Shown here: positions 7,318 through 16,664 of the stretch, one piece after another
Layout of the letters: the number at the start of each line of letters is the position of its first letter
How positions within the stretch are numbered: position 1 is the stretch's first letter
IMG/VR virus record: IMGVR_UViG_3300046002_000612
Location: 1 to 23,813 of that record
DNA from: a virus
Length of the DNA stretch: 23,813 nt
Reading direction: 5' to 3' (one strand)
The notes under the pieces: generated by a model
What the model was told of the DNA's origin: nothing
Seen by the model: the letters and a program-made list of their open reading frames with translations, nothing else
Databases searched by the model: none
Program-made: the position numbers and the translations under genes

Positions 7318-7784
7318 ATCTGTCAAAAAACTTTACCCTTTCTGAACTTACAAAGTCAGAAACTGCAACACGCCTAGACATTGACAACACACCAAATGAT
7401 GAGCAGATTGAATCATTGCGTTTGCTTTGCGAAAACATCTTGCAACCAGTGCGAGATCACTTTGGTAAGCCCGTAAGAATTTCATCAGGCTTTCGCTGTG
7501 CAGAGTTAAATTCAAGCCCCGCAGTAGGAGGCTCAAAGACCAGTGACCATTGCAAGGGTCAAGCAGTTGACTTTGAAATTGATGGTGTCCCAAACCCTGA
7601 GCTGGCAGAGTGGATTGAAAGTAATCTTAAGTACACTCAATTGATTCTTGAGTTCTATACCCAAGGCCAGCCAAATTCGGGCTGGGTACATGCCTCGTTT
7701 AATCCAGAGAGTCTCAAATGTCAATCACTGACAGCCGTCAAGGTGGCGGGTAAGACTCAGTACTTGCAAGGTTTGCAGGCTTAG
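7314..7784 (+). CDS. Endolysin, M15-type peptidoglycan peptidase
   Basis: The 156-residue protein matches the compact M15_3-type peptidases that cut peptide bonds of the cell wall. It starts with NFTLSELTKSETA, carries SSGFRCAELN at 58-66, then TSDHCKGQAVDFE with H79 and D86, and GWVHASF with H126. These three are the expected zinc ligands (SxHxxGxAxD and WVH motifs). It has no signal peptide, so release through the holin is required. The ATG overlaps the Rz stop. It is the last gene of the cassette; a 35-base gap follows. Confidence 0.92.
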   Translation: MNLSKNFTLSELTKSETATRLDIDNTPNDEQIESLRLLCENILQPVRDHFGKPVRISSGFRCAELNSSPAVGGSKTSDHCKGQAVDFEIDGVPNPELAEWIESNLKYTQLILEFYTQGQPNSGWVHASFNPESLKCQSLTAVKVAGKTQYLQGLQA

Positions 7785-7819
7785 TAGGCGCAGACATGGC
7801 ATAAGTGAAATAATATGCT

Positions 7820-8476
7820 ATGGCAAACAAGAAGCAACAGCTAGAAGTACCGGCGATCCCCAGCTTGGGGTTTGCGCCGGATACTTATGAGCGACGCTAT
7901 TTTGGTGAAATTCATGGCGCATTGAACGGCTATTTCAGAAACCTGATTAGCACGCTGAGTGCGCTGTTTGGATTTCGGGGTGGGAAGTTTTTGAACAATC
8001 CCCACGGTGCTTTTCAGGATTCGACAGACCAAGTTGCGGCCAACACGACCACGGCCTATGCCATCACGTTTGACACCACCGACTTCAGCAATGGCGTGAC
8101 CTTGTCGAATTCGTCAAGACTGAATGTGGAGCAGTCTGGCATCCATAACGTGCAGTTCAGCGTCCAGTTCAAAAACACCACCAATGACACGCAAGACGTT
8201 GATGTCTGGTTCAGAAAGAACGGCACTGACATTGCCAATTCAAACTCTAAGTTTGGTATGCCGCCAAGGAAGTCATCAGGCGACCCATCACATGTGATTG
8301 CTGCCCTTAATTTCTTTGTCAGCTTGGAAAACGCCGACTATGTGCAAATCATGTGGCGGCCATCAGATGTTGGTGTTTCGATTGAGCACTATGCGGCAGG
8401 CACGTCACCAACAAGGCCAGCAGTGCCATCAGTCATTGCCACTGTATCTTTTGTCTCAAACTTACCGACAATATAG
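7820..8476 (+). CDS. Virion protein with C1q/TNF-like jelly-roll body
   Basis: The protein has 218 residues. An N-terminal helical part (YERRYFGEIHGALNGYFRNLI) is followed by a beta-rich region from about 60 to 215. This contains AITFDTTDFSNGVTLSN, the SGIHNVQFSVQF strand pair, VDVWFRKNGTDI and ADYVQIMWRPSD, a pattern like C1q/TNF-type jelly rolls often found in phage structural proteins. It may decorate the tail or capsid. The gene follows the lysis cassette and precedes the gp10-like tail gene by two bases. There is no good Shine-Dalgarno within the expected distance, so translation may be weak. The fold is inferred from strand pattern only. Confidence 0.62.
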   Translation: MANKKQQLEVPAIPSLGFAPDTYERRYFGEIHGALNGYFRNLISTLSALFGFRGGKFLNNPHGAFQDSTDQVAANTTTAYAITFDTTDFSNGVTLSNSSRLNVEQSGIHNVQFSVQFKNTTNDTQDVDVWFRKNGTDIANSNSKFGMPPRKSSGDPSHVIAALNFFVSLENADYVQIMWRPSDVGVSIEHYAAGTSPTRPAVPSVIATVSFVSNLPTI

Positions 8477-8478
8477 CC

Positions 8479-9957
8479 ATGTACATACCGATCAAACTAC
8501 CGCCAGGCGTTTACCGAAACGGCACAGAATACCAATCCACAGGCAGATGGCATGATGCCAATCTGGTGCGCTGGTACGAAAACACACTGCGTCCTGTCAA
8601 CGGCTGGCGGCCAAGGTCGGCATCAACTGTCACTGGAGCTTGCCGAGCAATCATCACTTGGCGGGACAACTCTGCCAACTCTTACATCGGCCTTGGCACT
8701 CACTCCAAGCTCTTTGTGATGGACAATGTTGGCGTTTTAAAGGACATTACGCCAACTGGATTCACGCCTGGCTTTGCTGACGCAACAAGCACCACCGGCT
8801 ACGGCCAAAACCTTTATGGAAGTTTTGCTTATGGCGTACCACGGCCAGACCTTGGACTCGCAAACGTAGCTACAACTTGGAGCCTAGACACTTGGGGCGA
8901 GTACCTAGTGGGATGCTCAGACTACGATGGCAAGATTTATGAGTGGCAGCTGGGCTTTACAACGCCAACGCTGGCGGCGGCTATTACCAATGCGCCAGTC
9001 AACAACAAGGCCATTTTGGTGACTGCCGATAGAATTTTGTTTGCCCTTGGCGCTGGTGGCAACCCTCGAAAGGTGCAGTGGTGCGATCAAGAAAACAACA
9101 CGCTTTGGACTCCTGCCACTGACAATTTAGCCGGTGACTTTGAGCTGACCACTTCCGGTAGCTTGATGGCTGGCAAGAAGGTTAAGGGCATCAACTTGCT
9201 CTTTACCGATGTAGATGTGCATACGGCTCAATACGTTGGTGCGCCATTTGTCTATGGGTTCGAAAAGGCTGGCTCTGGATGCGGCTTGATTTCACCCCAA
9301 TCGGTTGCCGCCATTGATACTGCGGCGATCTGGATGAGCAAGTCAGGCTTCTTTGTATATGACGGATATGTCAAGCCACTGGCTTGCGATGTGTCTGATT
9401 TTGTGTTTAGCAACATCAACTTAGACCAGCGATCAAAGGTTGTTGCGGTTCACAACAGCAAGTTTGGCGAGATCTGGTGGTTTTACCCCAGCAATGCAGG
9501 ACTTGAGAATGATTCATATGTGACGTACAACTACCGCGAAAACCATTGGAATCTGGGATCATTGGCTCGGTTGGCAGGCACTGACGCTGGCGTTTTTACG
9601 CTACCCCTGATGGTTGATGAGTCTGGCGAAGTCAACGAGCATGAAGTTGGGTTTGACTACGATGGCGCAACACTGTTTGCCGAGTCTGGACCCATCGAAA
9701 TTGGCAACGGTGACAACGTGATGAGTGTTCGTCAGGTCATACCAGATGAGCAGACCTTGGGTGAGGCACAAGTGTCGTTTAAGACTAGACTCTATCCAAC
9801 AGGTACGCAATCCACCTTTGGACCGTATTCGGCAGCCAACCCCACCAGCGTGAGGTTTTCGGGTCGGCAAGTCAATATGGTGGTGACTGGTGATGTGCTG
9901 GCAGATTGGCGCATTGGTGTCATGCGGTTAGATATTGTCGCAATGGGTAAGCGTTGA
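8479..9957 (+). CDS. Tail stabilisation / nozzle-like protein (P22 gp10-like)
   Basis: The protein has 492 residues and starts MYIPIKLPPGVYRNGTEYQS. It consists of repeated beta strands with Trp/Tyr-Gly turns (WRDNSANSYIGLGTHSKLF, WGEYLVGCSDYDGKIYEW, ILFALGAGGNPRKVQWCDQ, AIWMSKSGFFVYDG). This is the propeller-like plan of P22 gp10-type proteins that continue the short tail below the adaptor. With the adaptor at 1198 it identifies a podovirus-like virion. No signal peptide or membrane segment is present. The first codon is two bases after the preceding stop. Confidence 0.75.
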   Translation: MYIPIKLPPGVYRNGTEYQSTGRWHDANLVRWYENTLRPVNGWRPRSASTVTGACRAIITWRDNSANSYIGLGTHSKLFVMDNVGVLKDITPTGFTPGFADATSTTGYGQNLYGSFAYGVPRPDLGLANVATTWSLDTWGEYLVGCSDYDGKIYEWQLGFTTPTLAAAITNAPVNNKAILVTADRILFALGAGGNPRKVQWCDQENNTLWTPATDNLAGDFELTTSGSLMAGKKVKGINLLFTDVDVHTAQYVGAPFVYGFEKAGSGCGLISPQSVAAIDTAAIWMSKSGFFVYDGYVKPLACDVSDFVFSNINLDQRSKVVAVHNSKFGEIWWFYPSNAGLENDSYVTYNYRENHWNLGSLARLAGTDAGVFTLPLMVDESGEVNEHEVGFDYDGATLFAESGPIEIGNGDNVMSVRQVIPDEQTLGEAQVSFKTRLYPTGTQSTFGPYSAANPTSVRFSGRQVNMVVTGDVLADWRIGVMRLDIVAMGKR

Positions 9958-9995
9958 TTAACTCTAGAAAATAGAATACTGCAAAGGAAACAAAC

Positions 9996-11858
9996 ATGGC
10001 ATATTTCGCCCCACCAACAGTAGCGCCAGTAGGCGCACCACAAATTATTCCTCCGGAACTTTTGGCATCTGTTCCAAAGTCGCTTCCTACAGTTGTTACC
10101 AATGCAAGGTTTGGTACTACAGAGGTTGATCCTTCTTTAGATCCAAGAATTCGTGCAATTGTGCCTGATGTACCATCTGGATCGACCGGTACGGGTAGGC
10201 AGGCTTTTAGACCACCAGGGATTGATGGATGGGAAGTTCCGCTAGACATCCCAGGTGCTGCGCCAACAGATGCCCGAGGAAATCCATTTCCACAGTATGT
10301 TGCGAAATATGACGCGCAAGGAAATTTCCAAGAAATCACAACTGCTGGCAGAGTTTTTGTTACGTCAGGTCAAGGCGACAAGGACACTTTTGTTGTCCCT
10401 CAAATTGACTTGAATGGCAAGCTGATTGAGCAATATCAATCCACGCCAGAGGTGCAAAACCAAAGCATTTTCAAGACTCTTGGTAATCTGGCTTTAGAGG
10501 TTGCGCCGCTTTGGTTGGCGGCTGTCGGCGGCGCAAGTTTACTTGGTGGCGCAGGAGCTGGCGCTGCTGGCGCAGGTGCTGCTAGTTCAGGCACAGGATT
10601 GAGCCTTGGCGGTTCTGGCCTTGGATTGAGTGCTGGCGGTGCAGGTCTTGGGCTGACTGCGGCCTCGCCAGGCGCGGCAGCCATTGGCGGCTCTCTGGGT
10701 TCAACATTAGCTGGAATTAGCACAGGCATTGGCGCTGCTGGAGCTAGTGGCTTGCTTGGAGGCACAGGCGCAGGTACAGGATTGGCGACTGGAAGCACAG
10801 GTACAGGATTGACAGCTGGCGGCTCTGGCCTTGGACTGACTACTGGAGGCTCTGGCTTGGGTATGACTGCCGCTTCGCCTGGTGCGGCATCCATTGGCGG
10901 CGGTATTGGCTCAACGCTGGCTGGCATCAATACAGGCATTGGAGCCGCCAATGTTGCCAATGCATTGTCTGGCGCAGGAGGTGCTGTTGGATCAATGCCT
11001 TCAGTTAATTATGGGTTAACAGGTGGCACTACCGCAGCGTCTGGAACTGGCATCTTTGATTCATTGGCAAAGTATGGCTCTGGTGTTGTTGACTTTGCTA
11101 AAGCAAATCCATCGCTTGCGGGTTCATTGCTTGGCGCTTTGGGTGGTGCAATAGATGCCTCCAACGCGCCTAAAGAGCAGACTTCCACCACGTCAATTGA
11201 CCCTCAAATCAAGGCCGAGTACTTGGCAAACCTTGAGCGGGCAAAGTCTGCCGCCACCAACTTGGGTGTGCGTCAGTTTGCACAGCCTGGCCAGATGTAT
11301 ACCGATGCCGAAAGAAAGCTCTATGACCTTGGCATGACTCCATTTGGGGCCGCTGATATTCAGCAGTTCTTTAACCCATACGAGGAGCAAGTAGTCCAAG
11401 GCGCTTTGGGAGATATTGAGCGTTCACGCCGGATGCAAGACATTGCCGACAGAGAAAGAGCGGCTCGGGCTGGCGCTTTTGGCGGTTCACGACAAGCTGT
11501 TCAGGCCGCGCTGACAAATGAAGCCGCATTGCGTCAGGCCGCATCAACATCGGCTGGATTGCGTTCGGCTGGCTACACTCAGGCCGCCAATCTTGGACTG
11601 GCTGCACGACCTTTGAATATTGGAGGCCTGCAAACATCAATGGGCCTTGGATCTCAGCGCGATGCGTTGAGACAAGCTGAACTTGATGCCGCACGCAATA
11701 TTGAATTGGAGCGTTTGGCAATCACTGGCGGCGCGTTGGGATTGCAGCCAGCGAATGTGGGTCAGACATCAAGCCAGCCTTTGTACACCAGTGGCGTTGG
11801 CAGTGCATTGTCTGGAGGCCTAACTGGCGCGTATATTGGTTCATTGTTAGGAAAATAA
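9996..11858 (+). CDS. Internal virion / ejection-type protein with Gly-Ala repeats
   Basis: The protein has 620 residues. The N-terminal 165 residues are Pro/Val-rich, and residues 165-400 are highly Gly/Ala/Ser-rich with a two-copy 50-residue repeat. The C-terminal part has FFNPYEEQVVQGALGDIER near 455-475 followed by AARAGAFGGSRQAVQAA, a signature I recognise from podovirus internal proteins. The Gly/Ala segments could enter membranes during DNA delivery. AAAGGAAA precedes the ATG at good spacing. The 38-base gap upstream is the longest in this part of the operon. Exact function is not shown. Confidence 0.7.
   Translation: MAYFAPPTVAPVGAPQIIPPELLASVPKSLPTVVTNARFGTTEVDPSLDPRIRAIVPDVPSGSTGTGRQAFRPPGIDGWEVPLDIPGAAPTDARGNPFPQYVAKYDAQGNFQEITTAGRVFVTSGQGDKDTFVVPQIDLNGKLIEQYQSTPEVQNQSIFKTLGNLALEVAPLWLAAVGGASLLGGAGAGAAGAGAASSGTGLSLGGSGLGLSAGGAGLGLTAASPGAAAIGGSLGSTLAGISTGIGAAGASGLLGGTGAGTGLATGSTGTGLTAGGSGLGLTTGGSGLGMTAASPGAASIGGGIGSTLAGINTGIGAANVANALSGAGGAVGSMPSVNYGLTGGTTAASGTGIFDSLAKYGSGVVDFAKANPSLAGSLLGALGGAIDASNAPKEQTSTTSIDPQIKAEYLANLERAKSAATNLGVRQFAQPGQMYTDAERKLYDLGMTPFGAADIQQFFNPYEEQVVQGALGDIERSRRMQDIADRERAARAGAFGGSRQAVQAALTNEAALRQAASTSAGLRSAGYTQAANLGLAARPLNIGGLQTSMGLGSQRDALRQAELDAARNIELERLAITGGALGLQPANVGQTSSQPLYTSGVGSALSGGLTGAYIGSLLGK
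10590..10949 (+). repeat. Two-copy 50-codon repeat, 210-bp period
   Basis: Copies lie at 10590-10739 and 10800-10949, separated by 20 codons. Both read GTGLxxGGSGLGLxxGGxGLG at the start and STLAGIxTGIGAA at the end. The copies differ mainly at synonymous sites, and the offset is exactly 70 codons, so the frame is kept. Confidence 0.85.
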
Positions 11859-11859
11859 C

Positions 11860-13542
11860 ATGGCAACATCATTTGATATGGGACTTTTGGGCGACATCTT
11901 TGGCGGTGGCGGTGAGACTGGTCTTGAGGGCTACTTGACACCGGCACAGCAGTCTGCAATGAGCCGTCAGGCTTTGTTGCAAGCTGCCATGGCTATTGGT
12001 CAGGCCAGCGGTCCAAGCACTACGCCGCGATCCTTGATGCAGATTCTTGGCTCTGGCGTTTCTGCTGGTCAGCAAGGCTATGCCGAGGCGCAGAAGAATG
12101 CCATCAATCAGCTGCTGACTAAGCAAAAGATGGATGAGTACAAGCGCCAATTGACGCAACAAGAGGCTTATCAGCGTTTCATTATGGGCCAGCCTACCGA
12201 AGGCATGGAGATCACGCCACAGCAAGCTATTTCAGCGCCAGGTATGCCTGTTGGTCCAACAGCTCAACGTGCAGAGATGATCGGCCAACCAGCGCCAAGA
12301 GTCTCCCCTACTGGCGCGGCCAACTTGAGCCCGCAAATGCGCCAACTGTTGGCGGCCTTGCCTCCAGAGAAGGGTATTCCAGAGGCGTTGAAGTTTATGC
12401 AGCCAGCAGAAATTACTGGCGACATATTAACCGCCAAAGATGGCACACAATATCAGCGCACAAAGACAGGTCAACTTTTACCTATCCCAACAGGGATGGA
12501 GTTTGCACAGGAAACAGTTGGCGAGCCATTCAAGGCTGCTGATGGCAATTTCTATTTGCGCACAAAGACTGGCGGTTTTGTTCCAGTTGAACAAGCGTTG
12601 GCTGCCAAGCCAGTCGGACAGCCACAGCAAATGATGGGTCCAAATGGAAAGCCAGCACTTGTGCAGATGTATGACGATGGCACAAGTAAGGTTGTATCTG
12701 GCTTTACGCCATTAATACCGCCAGAGAAGGTTGATACTGGTGGAGGTATCAGATTTGTTAATCCTTATGAGATCCCGTCTGGCACAGTGTTCCCTAAAAC
12801 ACTTCCTCCTCAAGTTGTTGGCAGTGCTGAAGGTGGGTACTTTGCTATTGGCGGTGGTGGTGGCCGAGGAGGAATGCCAACTGCGCCAGCTCCAGCTCCA
12901 GCGCCTACGGCAGCTCCATCACGCCGTGGCCCACCAATGCCAGGTGCGGTTGCGCCTGTCGCGCCTGCGCCTGCGGCTACAGGCCCGCAGCCAATCATTC
13001 CTGGCACAGGCAAAGCATTTGCCAATGAAAAGGACTTGAGATCTGAATTCTCAGCGCAAGTAAAGCCATATACAGAATTGGCGCAGGCCTTTAGAAAAGT
13101 TGAGGCGGCTGCCCTTAACCCGTCAGCAGCTGGAGACATTTCATTGGTCTATGGCTACATGAAGATTCTTGACCCAGGTTCAACCGTCATGCAAGGCGAA
13201 CAAGCCACAGCTCAAAATGCTGGCAGTATTCCAGACTCAGTAAGAGCCATGTACAACAAGGCTTTGACTGGCGAATCATTGGCTCCAACTATTAGGCAAG
13301 ATTTCTATGCGCAAGCAAGAAACATCATTGAATCTCAAAGAGAGCTGGCAGGCGACTTGATTCAAAGATACACAGGCGTTGCAAGAGAGTACAAGTTGAA
13401 TCCAAGTCAAATTGTTTATGATCCATTCAAGCGTATCAAGACACCAACTGAAGTTACGGCAGAAGCTCTTAAAAATCAAGGCAAGCCAAAAAGTAACGCC
13501 ACATACACAAATCAATACGGCCTGACTCCAAGGAGCAAGTAA
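11860..13542 (+). CDS. Internal virion protein, probable ejection component
   Basis: The protein has 560 residues. The N-terminus (LTPAQQSAMSRQALLQAAMAIG) is helical; a middle part has twin segments GTQYQRTKTGQLLPI and GNFYLRTKTGGFVPV. A Pro/Ala linker lies near 340-380. A conserved helical C-terminal domain runs from about 390 to 530 (LRSEFSAQVKPYTELAQAF, LDPGSTVMQGEQATAQNAG, YKLNPSQIVYDPF). I recognise that C-terminal domain from internal proteins of several podovirus groups. The gene begins one base after the previous stop and its stop overlaps the next ATG by one base, so the three large proteins are probably made in fixed ratio. Confidence 0.68.
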   Translation: MATSFDMGLLGDIFGGGGETGLEGYLTPAQQSAMSRQALLQAAMAIGQASGPSTTPRSLMQILGSGVSAGQQGYAEAQKNAINQLLTKQKMDEYKRQLTQQEAYQRFIMGQPTEGMEITPQQAISAPGMPVGPTAQRAEMIGQPAPRVSPTGAANLSPQMRQLLAALPPEKGIPEALKFMQPAEITGDILTAKDGTQYQRTKTGQLLPIPTGMEFAQETVGEPFKAADGNFYLRTKTGGFVPVEQALAAKPVGQPQQMMGPNGKPALVQMYDDGTSKVVSGFTPLIPPEKVDTGGGIRFVNPYEIPSGTVFPKTLPPQVVGSAEGGYFAIGGGGGRGGMPTAPAPAPAPTAAPSRRGPPMPGAVAPVAPAPAATGPQPIIPGTGKAFANEKDLRSEFSAQVKPYTELAQAFRKVEAAALNPSAAGDISLVYGYMKILDPGSTVMQGEQATAQNAGSIPDSVRAMYNKALTGESLAPTIRQDFYAQARNIIESQRELAGDLIQRYTGVAREYKLNPSQIVYDPFKRIKTPTEVTAEALKNQGKPKSNATYTNQYGLTPRSK

Positions 13543-15548
13543 TGGCAGAACAATCAAACGTCAATCGCGTTGGAGACAACGTGCGAAAAATGATGGAGCA
13601 GAATGCTCCAGAGTCTGACATCATTGGATACTTAAAGTCTGAGGGCTTTACGCCAACAAAGTTTCAAGCAGCAGTTGCAAGCGCCAAGAAAGTTGGTGGT
13701 GCTCCTGTTGAAGCTGGTTTTGGCCGGTCATTCCTGCAAGGGTTGACATTCAACACCGCTGATGAAATTGAGGCCGCATTCAAGGCTGGCGCAATCAGTG
13801 GTCCTGAGTATCAGAATCAATTAGCAAGAGTCAGGGCTGGCATCAAGCAATATGAAGAGCAGTATCCTGGCAGATCATTTACAGGCGAGCTTGTTGGCGG
13901 CCTAGTACCAACAGCAGCGGCATTGATCGCTGCCCCCTTTACTGGCGGCGCAACAGCTCCAACAGCAGTGGCAGGCGCAACACGCACGGCTGCCGCACTG
14001 CCAGGCCTTGGCACAAACATCTTGCGTGGCATGGGTTATGGCGCTGCATCAGGTGCGGCTGCTGGCGCTGGCGGCGCTGAAGGCGGCTTGAGTAACAGAG
14101 TATTGGGCGGCGCTATTGGCGGCACTGCTGGCCTTGTATTGGGCGGTGCGGCTCCAGCTGTGACAACAGCAGTTGGAACTGGTGGGCGCAAGTTGGGGGA
14201 ACTTACCGGCTTAACTCAACCAGTTGATGCCACCACAAAAGCTCAACAGCTTATTGCGAAGAAGCTGGCTCAAGAGGGTGTATCTCCACAAGAATTGGCA
14301 GCACGCCAAGCTGATGTTGTTGCTAGATATGGCGCAAGAGATGAAACCTTGGCAGACTACGCTGGCGAGTCTATGCGCCGATTGGGCCGTGGAGCCTTGG
14401 CTATACCAAACGCAGCTCAAACAGAAACACGTCAGATGTTGACTGAACGCGCCATAGCTACTGGCCCCAGAATCACAAGAGACATCACAGAATTTACGGC
14501 AATTGGTGAGCGCGACATCAATGAAGTTGCTGACGAGATTATTCAGCGCAGAGCTGCGCAAGCTGCACCACTGTATGAGCAGGCGCTGTCTGCTGGTCAG
14601 GTCAATTCATTTGCAATTGACAATTTGCTCAAAAAGTCAAAAGACATTCAGAATGCCATCAATGATGCTCGCAGGTTGCCACAATATGCAGATCTGCCTG
14701 ACAACGACATGATCTTGCTCGACAAGGCTTATAAGTACGTTGGCGACATGGCAAACGAGGCAAGAAAATCAGGCAAAGGAAGTCGTGCAAACGATCTTGA
14801 TAATTTGCGCGTTTCTTTATTGAATGCGATCTCAGACAAAGACACAGGCGTGCCGGTTTACAAAGAGGCCGTCAAAGTGTTTGCTGACGAGTCATTGTTA
14901 AAAGATGCGCTGGAGTTAGGCTCTAAGAACTTCTTGAAGAAGACTCCATCAGCAATTTCCAAAGAGCTTGAGAAGTTCCCAGGCGATGCGGAGCGAGAGA
15001 TGTATCGACTTGGCGCTGTCCAGTCTTTGCGTGACGAGATTTATGGGATGCGCGAAACGGCAAACATTGCCGACAAGTTTTTGAATAACCGCGAAATGCG
15101 GGACCGCATGAAGACGATCTTCAATTCAACTGGCGAATATGAGGCATTCGTCAAGAATCTTGAGCGTGAGCGCCAGATGGCCGTCACACGTTCACGCATT
15201 GAAGGTGTGTCTCCTACGGCTCCAATACAGCAAGACATTGCAGAATTGCAGGGCCCATCGCCAACTGACGTAATTGAAGCTGGCACTCAAATGGCAAGAG
15301 GAGATCTTGTTGGTGGTGGCATGAGCATGATGCGCCAGCTGGCTCCCAGATTGCAAGGCATGGATGAGAATGTGGCAGAGCTGATAAGCCGTAGTGTTTT
15401 TGATCCAAGTTTTGCGCAACAGCAACAGCTACTGACGGGTTTAACGCCAGTCATGGATGAGCTGCGCAAACGCGCATTGCAACAACAGGTTCGCGCAGCT
15501 GGTACATCAACGACAGCTGGTCAGCTTGTCCCAGGTCTTCTTGATTGA
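13542..15548 (+). CDS. Large internal virion / ejection protein
   Basis: The protein has 668 residues. After an N-terminal helical domain (RKMMEQNAPESDIIGYLKSEG) and FTGELVGGLVPTAAALIAAP, residues 120-205 are Gly/Ala-rich with GxxxG-like packing (GAASGAAAGAGGAEGG, GGAIGGTAGLVLGG). These could insert in a membrane. The remaining 450 residues are helical and charged, ending QLVPGLLD. No lysozyme motif is visible. Size, composition and position match the long helical ejection proteins of podoviruses, which form a channel for DNA. ATG 13542 overlaps the preceding stop. Confidence 0.68.
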   Translation: MAEQSNVNRVGDNVRKMMEQNAPESDIIGYLKSEGFTPTKFQAAVASAKKVGGAPVEAGFGRSFLQGLTFNTADEIEAAFKAGAISGPEYQNQLARVRAGIKQYEEQYPGRSFTGELVGGLVPTAAALIAAPFTGGATAPTAVAGATRTAAALPGLGTNILRGMGYGAASGAAAGAGGAEGGLSNRVLGGAIGGTAGLVLGGAAPAVTTAVGTGGRKLGELTGLTQPVDATTKAQQLIAKKLAQEGVSPQELAARQADVVARYGARDETLADYAGESMRRLGRGALAIPNAAQTETRQMLTERAIATGPRITRDITEFTAIGERDINEVADEIIQRRAAQAAPLYEQALSAGQVNSFAIDNLLKKSKDIQNAINDARRLPQYADLPDNDMILLDKAYKYVGDMANEARKSGKGSRANDLDNLRVSLLNAISDKDTGVPVYKEAVKVFADESLLKDALELGSKNFLKKTPSAISKELEKFPGDAEREMYRLGAVQSLRDEIYGMRETANIADKFLNNREMRDRMKTIFNSTGEYEAFVKNLERERQMAVTRSRIEGVSPTAPIQQDIAELQGPSPTDVIEAGTQMARGDLVGGGMSMMRQLAPRLQGMDENVAELISRSVFDPSFAQQQQLLTGLTPVMDELRKRALQQQVRAAGTSTTAGQLVPGLLD

Positions 15549-15557
15549 GATAACACC

Positions 15558-16664
15558 ATGGCAACAATGCGCCCCACACCCCGCAATGAGCTTTTGGGCT
15601 TGTTGTCTGACTATATGACTGGCGGCTTGGCATACATGCGCGACCCGCAAAGGACGCAGCAGATGCAAGGCTTGGCGGGTTTGCTGGAGTCAACTGGCAT
15701 CCCCAAAACGACAGAGCGTTTGGCCTATGGCGAGCCACTGACCAACATTGGCCGCGCCAATGTGCCATTGCTCAAGCCTGAGACTGCTGATGCCCTAATG
15801 ACTGTTGCGCCGTTTGCGCCAGCAGTGGGCAAGGCTGCGAAAGGCGTTGCGCGTATGGCTGGATCAGAGATCAATGCCGCAATGACTGGTCAGCCTACAA
15901 GTTCATTGCTTGGTCAGATTACGCCAAAGCCAATGCAAATTGTTCCTCCAAGCGTAGCAAGACAGATTGATATGCCTGTTAATTTGCCGACAAGTCAAGA
16001 ATTTATGACGGCAGTTAAAAATGAGCCATCTGCGCAAATTACAGAAGAAGGTTTGTTGTTGAATTTAACCAGAAGACAAAAGCCAGAACAAGCTGGCTCT
16101 GAGTCTGTAAGAACTGGCGTGTTTTATCTCCCAGAAGGCCAAAAAAAGAATTTGACCCATTACAAAGGAAACACTTTTTATGGCGGCTCTTCACCAATTG
16201 AAGGTGAAACACTTTATAAAAATCCTTTATTTGTAAAAGGCGCAACGGGTGGTAAAGCTCCTGAAGCTGCATATACACAAATAATGGGTAAAGATGCAAT
16301 GAAAAAAATGGATGCTGATATTTTTTCAGCAGTCAATGAAAAAAATTGGATGTCTAAACAAGACCCTGATCTTTATGTTGAAAGAATATCAAGACTGTTA
16401 AGTGATTATGGTGGTGATCCATCAATGGCTAGATTTATTATAAACAACAGCAAACAAGGAAATCAGTTGAGATATGCCATACAAGAAAACATCATTGCCA
16501 ACGCAGTTCGCAATGCTGGGCATGATGCTGTCTTGGGTTATGGGAAAGGCCGTGGAGGCAAGGGAGAATTCTTTTCTGAAGTATTTGATGTGAGAGAACA
16601 AACATATCCAACGCCACAGGGCAATTTTGAATTGATGCCTAATTTTCAAAGTTTGCTCAAGTAG
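15558..16664 (+). CDS. Virion protein with A+T-rich, ADP-ribosyltransferase-like C-terminus
   Basis: The protein has 368 residues. The first ~130 (MATMRPTPRNELLGLLSDYM, VAPFAPAVGKAAKGVARMAG) match the style of the ejection genes. From about 15950 the DNA becomes clearly A+T-richer. The protein there shows THYKGNTFYGGS near 200, NPLFVKGATGGKAPEAAY, and a C-terminal AGHDAVLGYGKG followed by EFFSEVFDVRE at 337-347. The last resembles the strand with a catalytic Glu that ends many ADP-ribosyltransferase-like phage domains (a glycine-asp turn, then E-x-VF-D). I infer a possible enzyme carried into the host with the DNA. The call is tentative; there is no unambiguous R-S-E triad. Its 3' end overlaps the convergent gene by 8 bases. 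Confidence 0.5.
   Translation: MATMRPTPRNELLGLLSDYMTGGLAYMRDPQRTQQMQGLAGLLESTGIPKTTERLAYGEPLTNIGRANVPLLKPETADALMTVAPFAPAVGKAAKGVARMAGSEINAAMTGQPTSSLLGQITPKPMQIVPPSVARQIDMPVNLPTSQEFMTAVKNEPSAQITEEGLLLNLTRRQKPEQAGSESVRTGVFYLPEGQKKNLTHYKGNTFYGGSSPIEGETLYKNPLFVKGATGGKAPEAAYTQIMGKDAMKKMDADIFSAVNEKNWMSKQDPDLYVERISRLLSDYGGDPSMARFIINNSKQGNQLRYAIQENIIANAVRNAGHDAVLGYGKGRGGKGEFFSEVFDVREQTYPTPQGNFELMPNFQSLLK

Noticed and set aside
7785-7819. Possible promoter in the gap before 7820 (TAATAT)
   Set aside because: No -35 match lies at a suitable distance. The resemblance to the A+T-rich gap at 9958-9995 is too short to claim a phage-specific promoter.
9958-9995. Possible promoter (TAGAAT at 9972-9977)
   Set aside because: The nearest TTGATT is only 12 bases away, too close for sigma-70; the gap also contains the ribosome site that explains its purine richness.
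10436-10960. A 174-residue minus-strand Pro/Ala frame
   Set aside because: It is the reverse reading of Gly/Ala repeats in the ejection gene at 9996; no promoter or ribosome site was seen.
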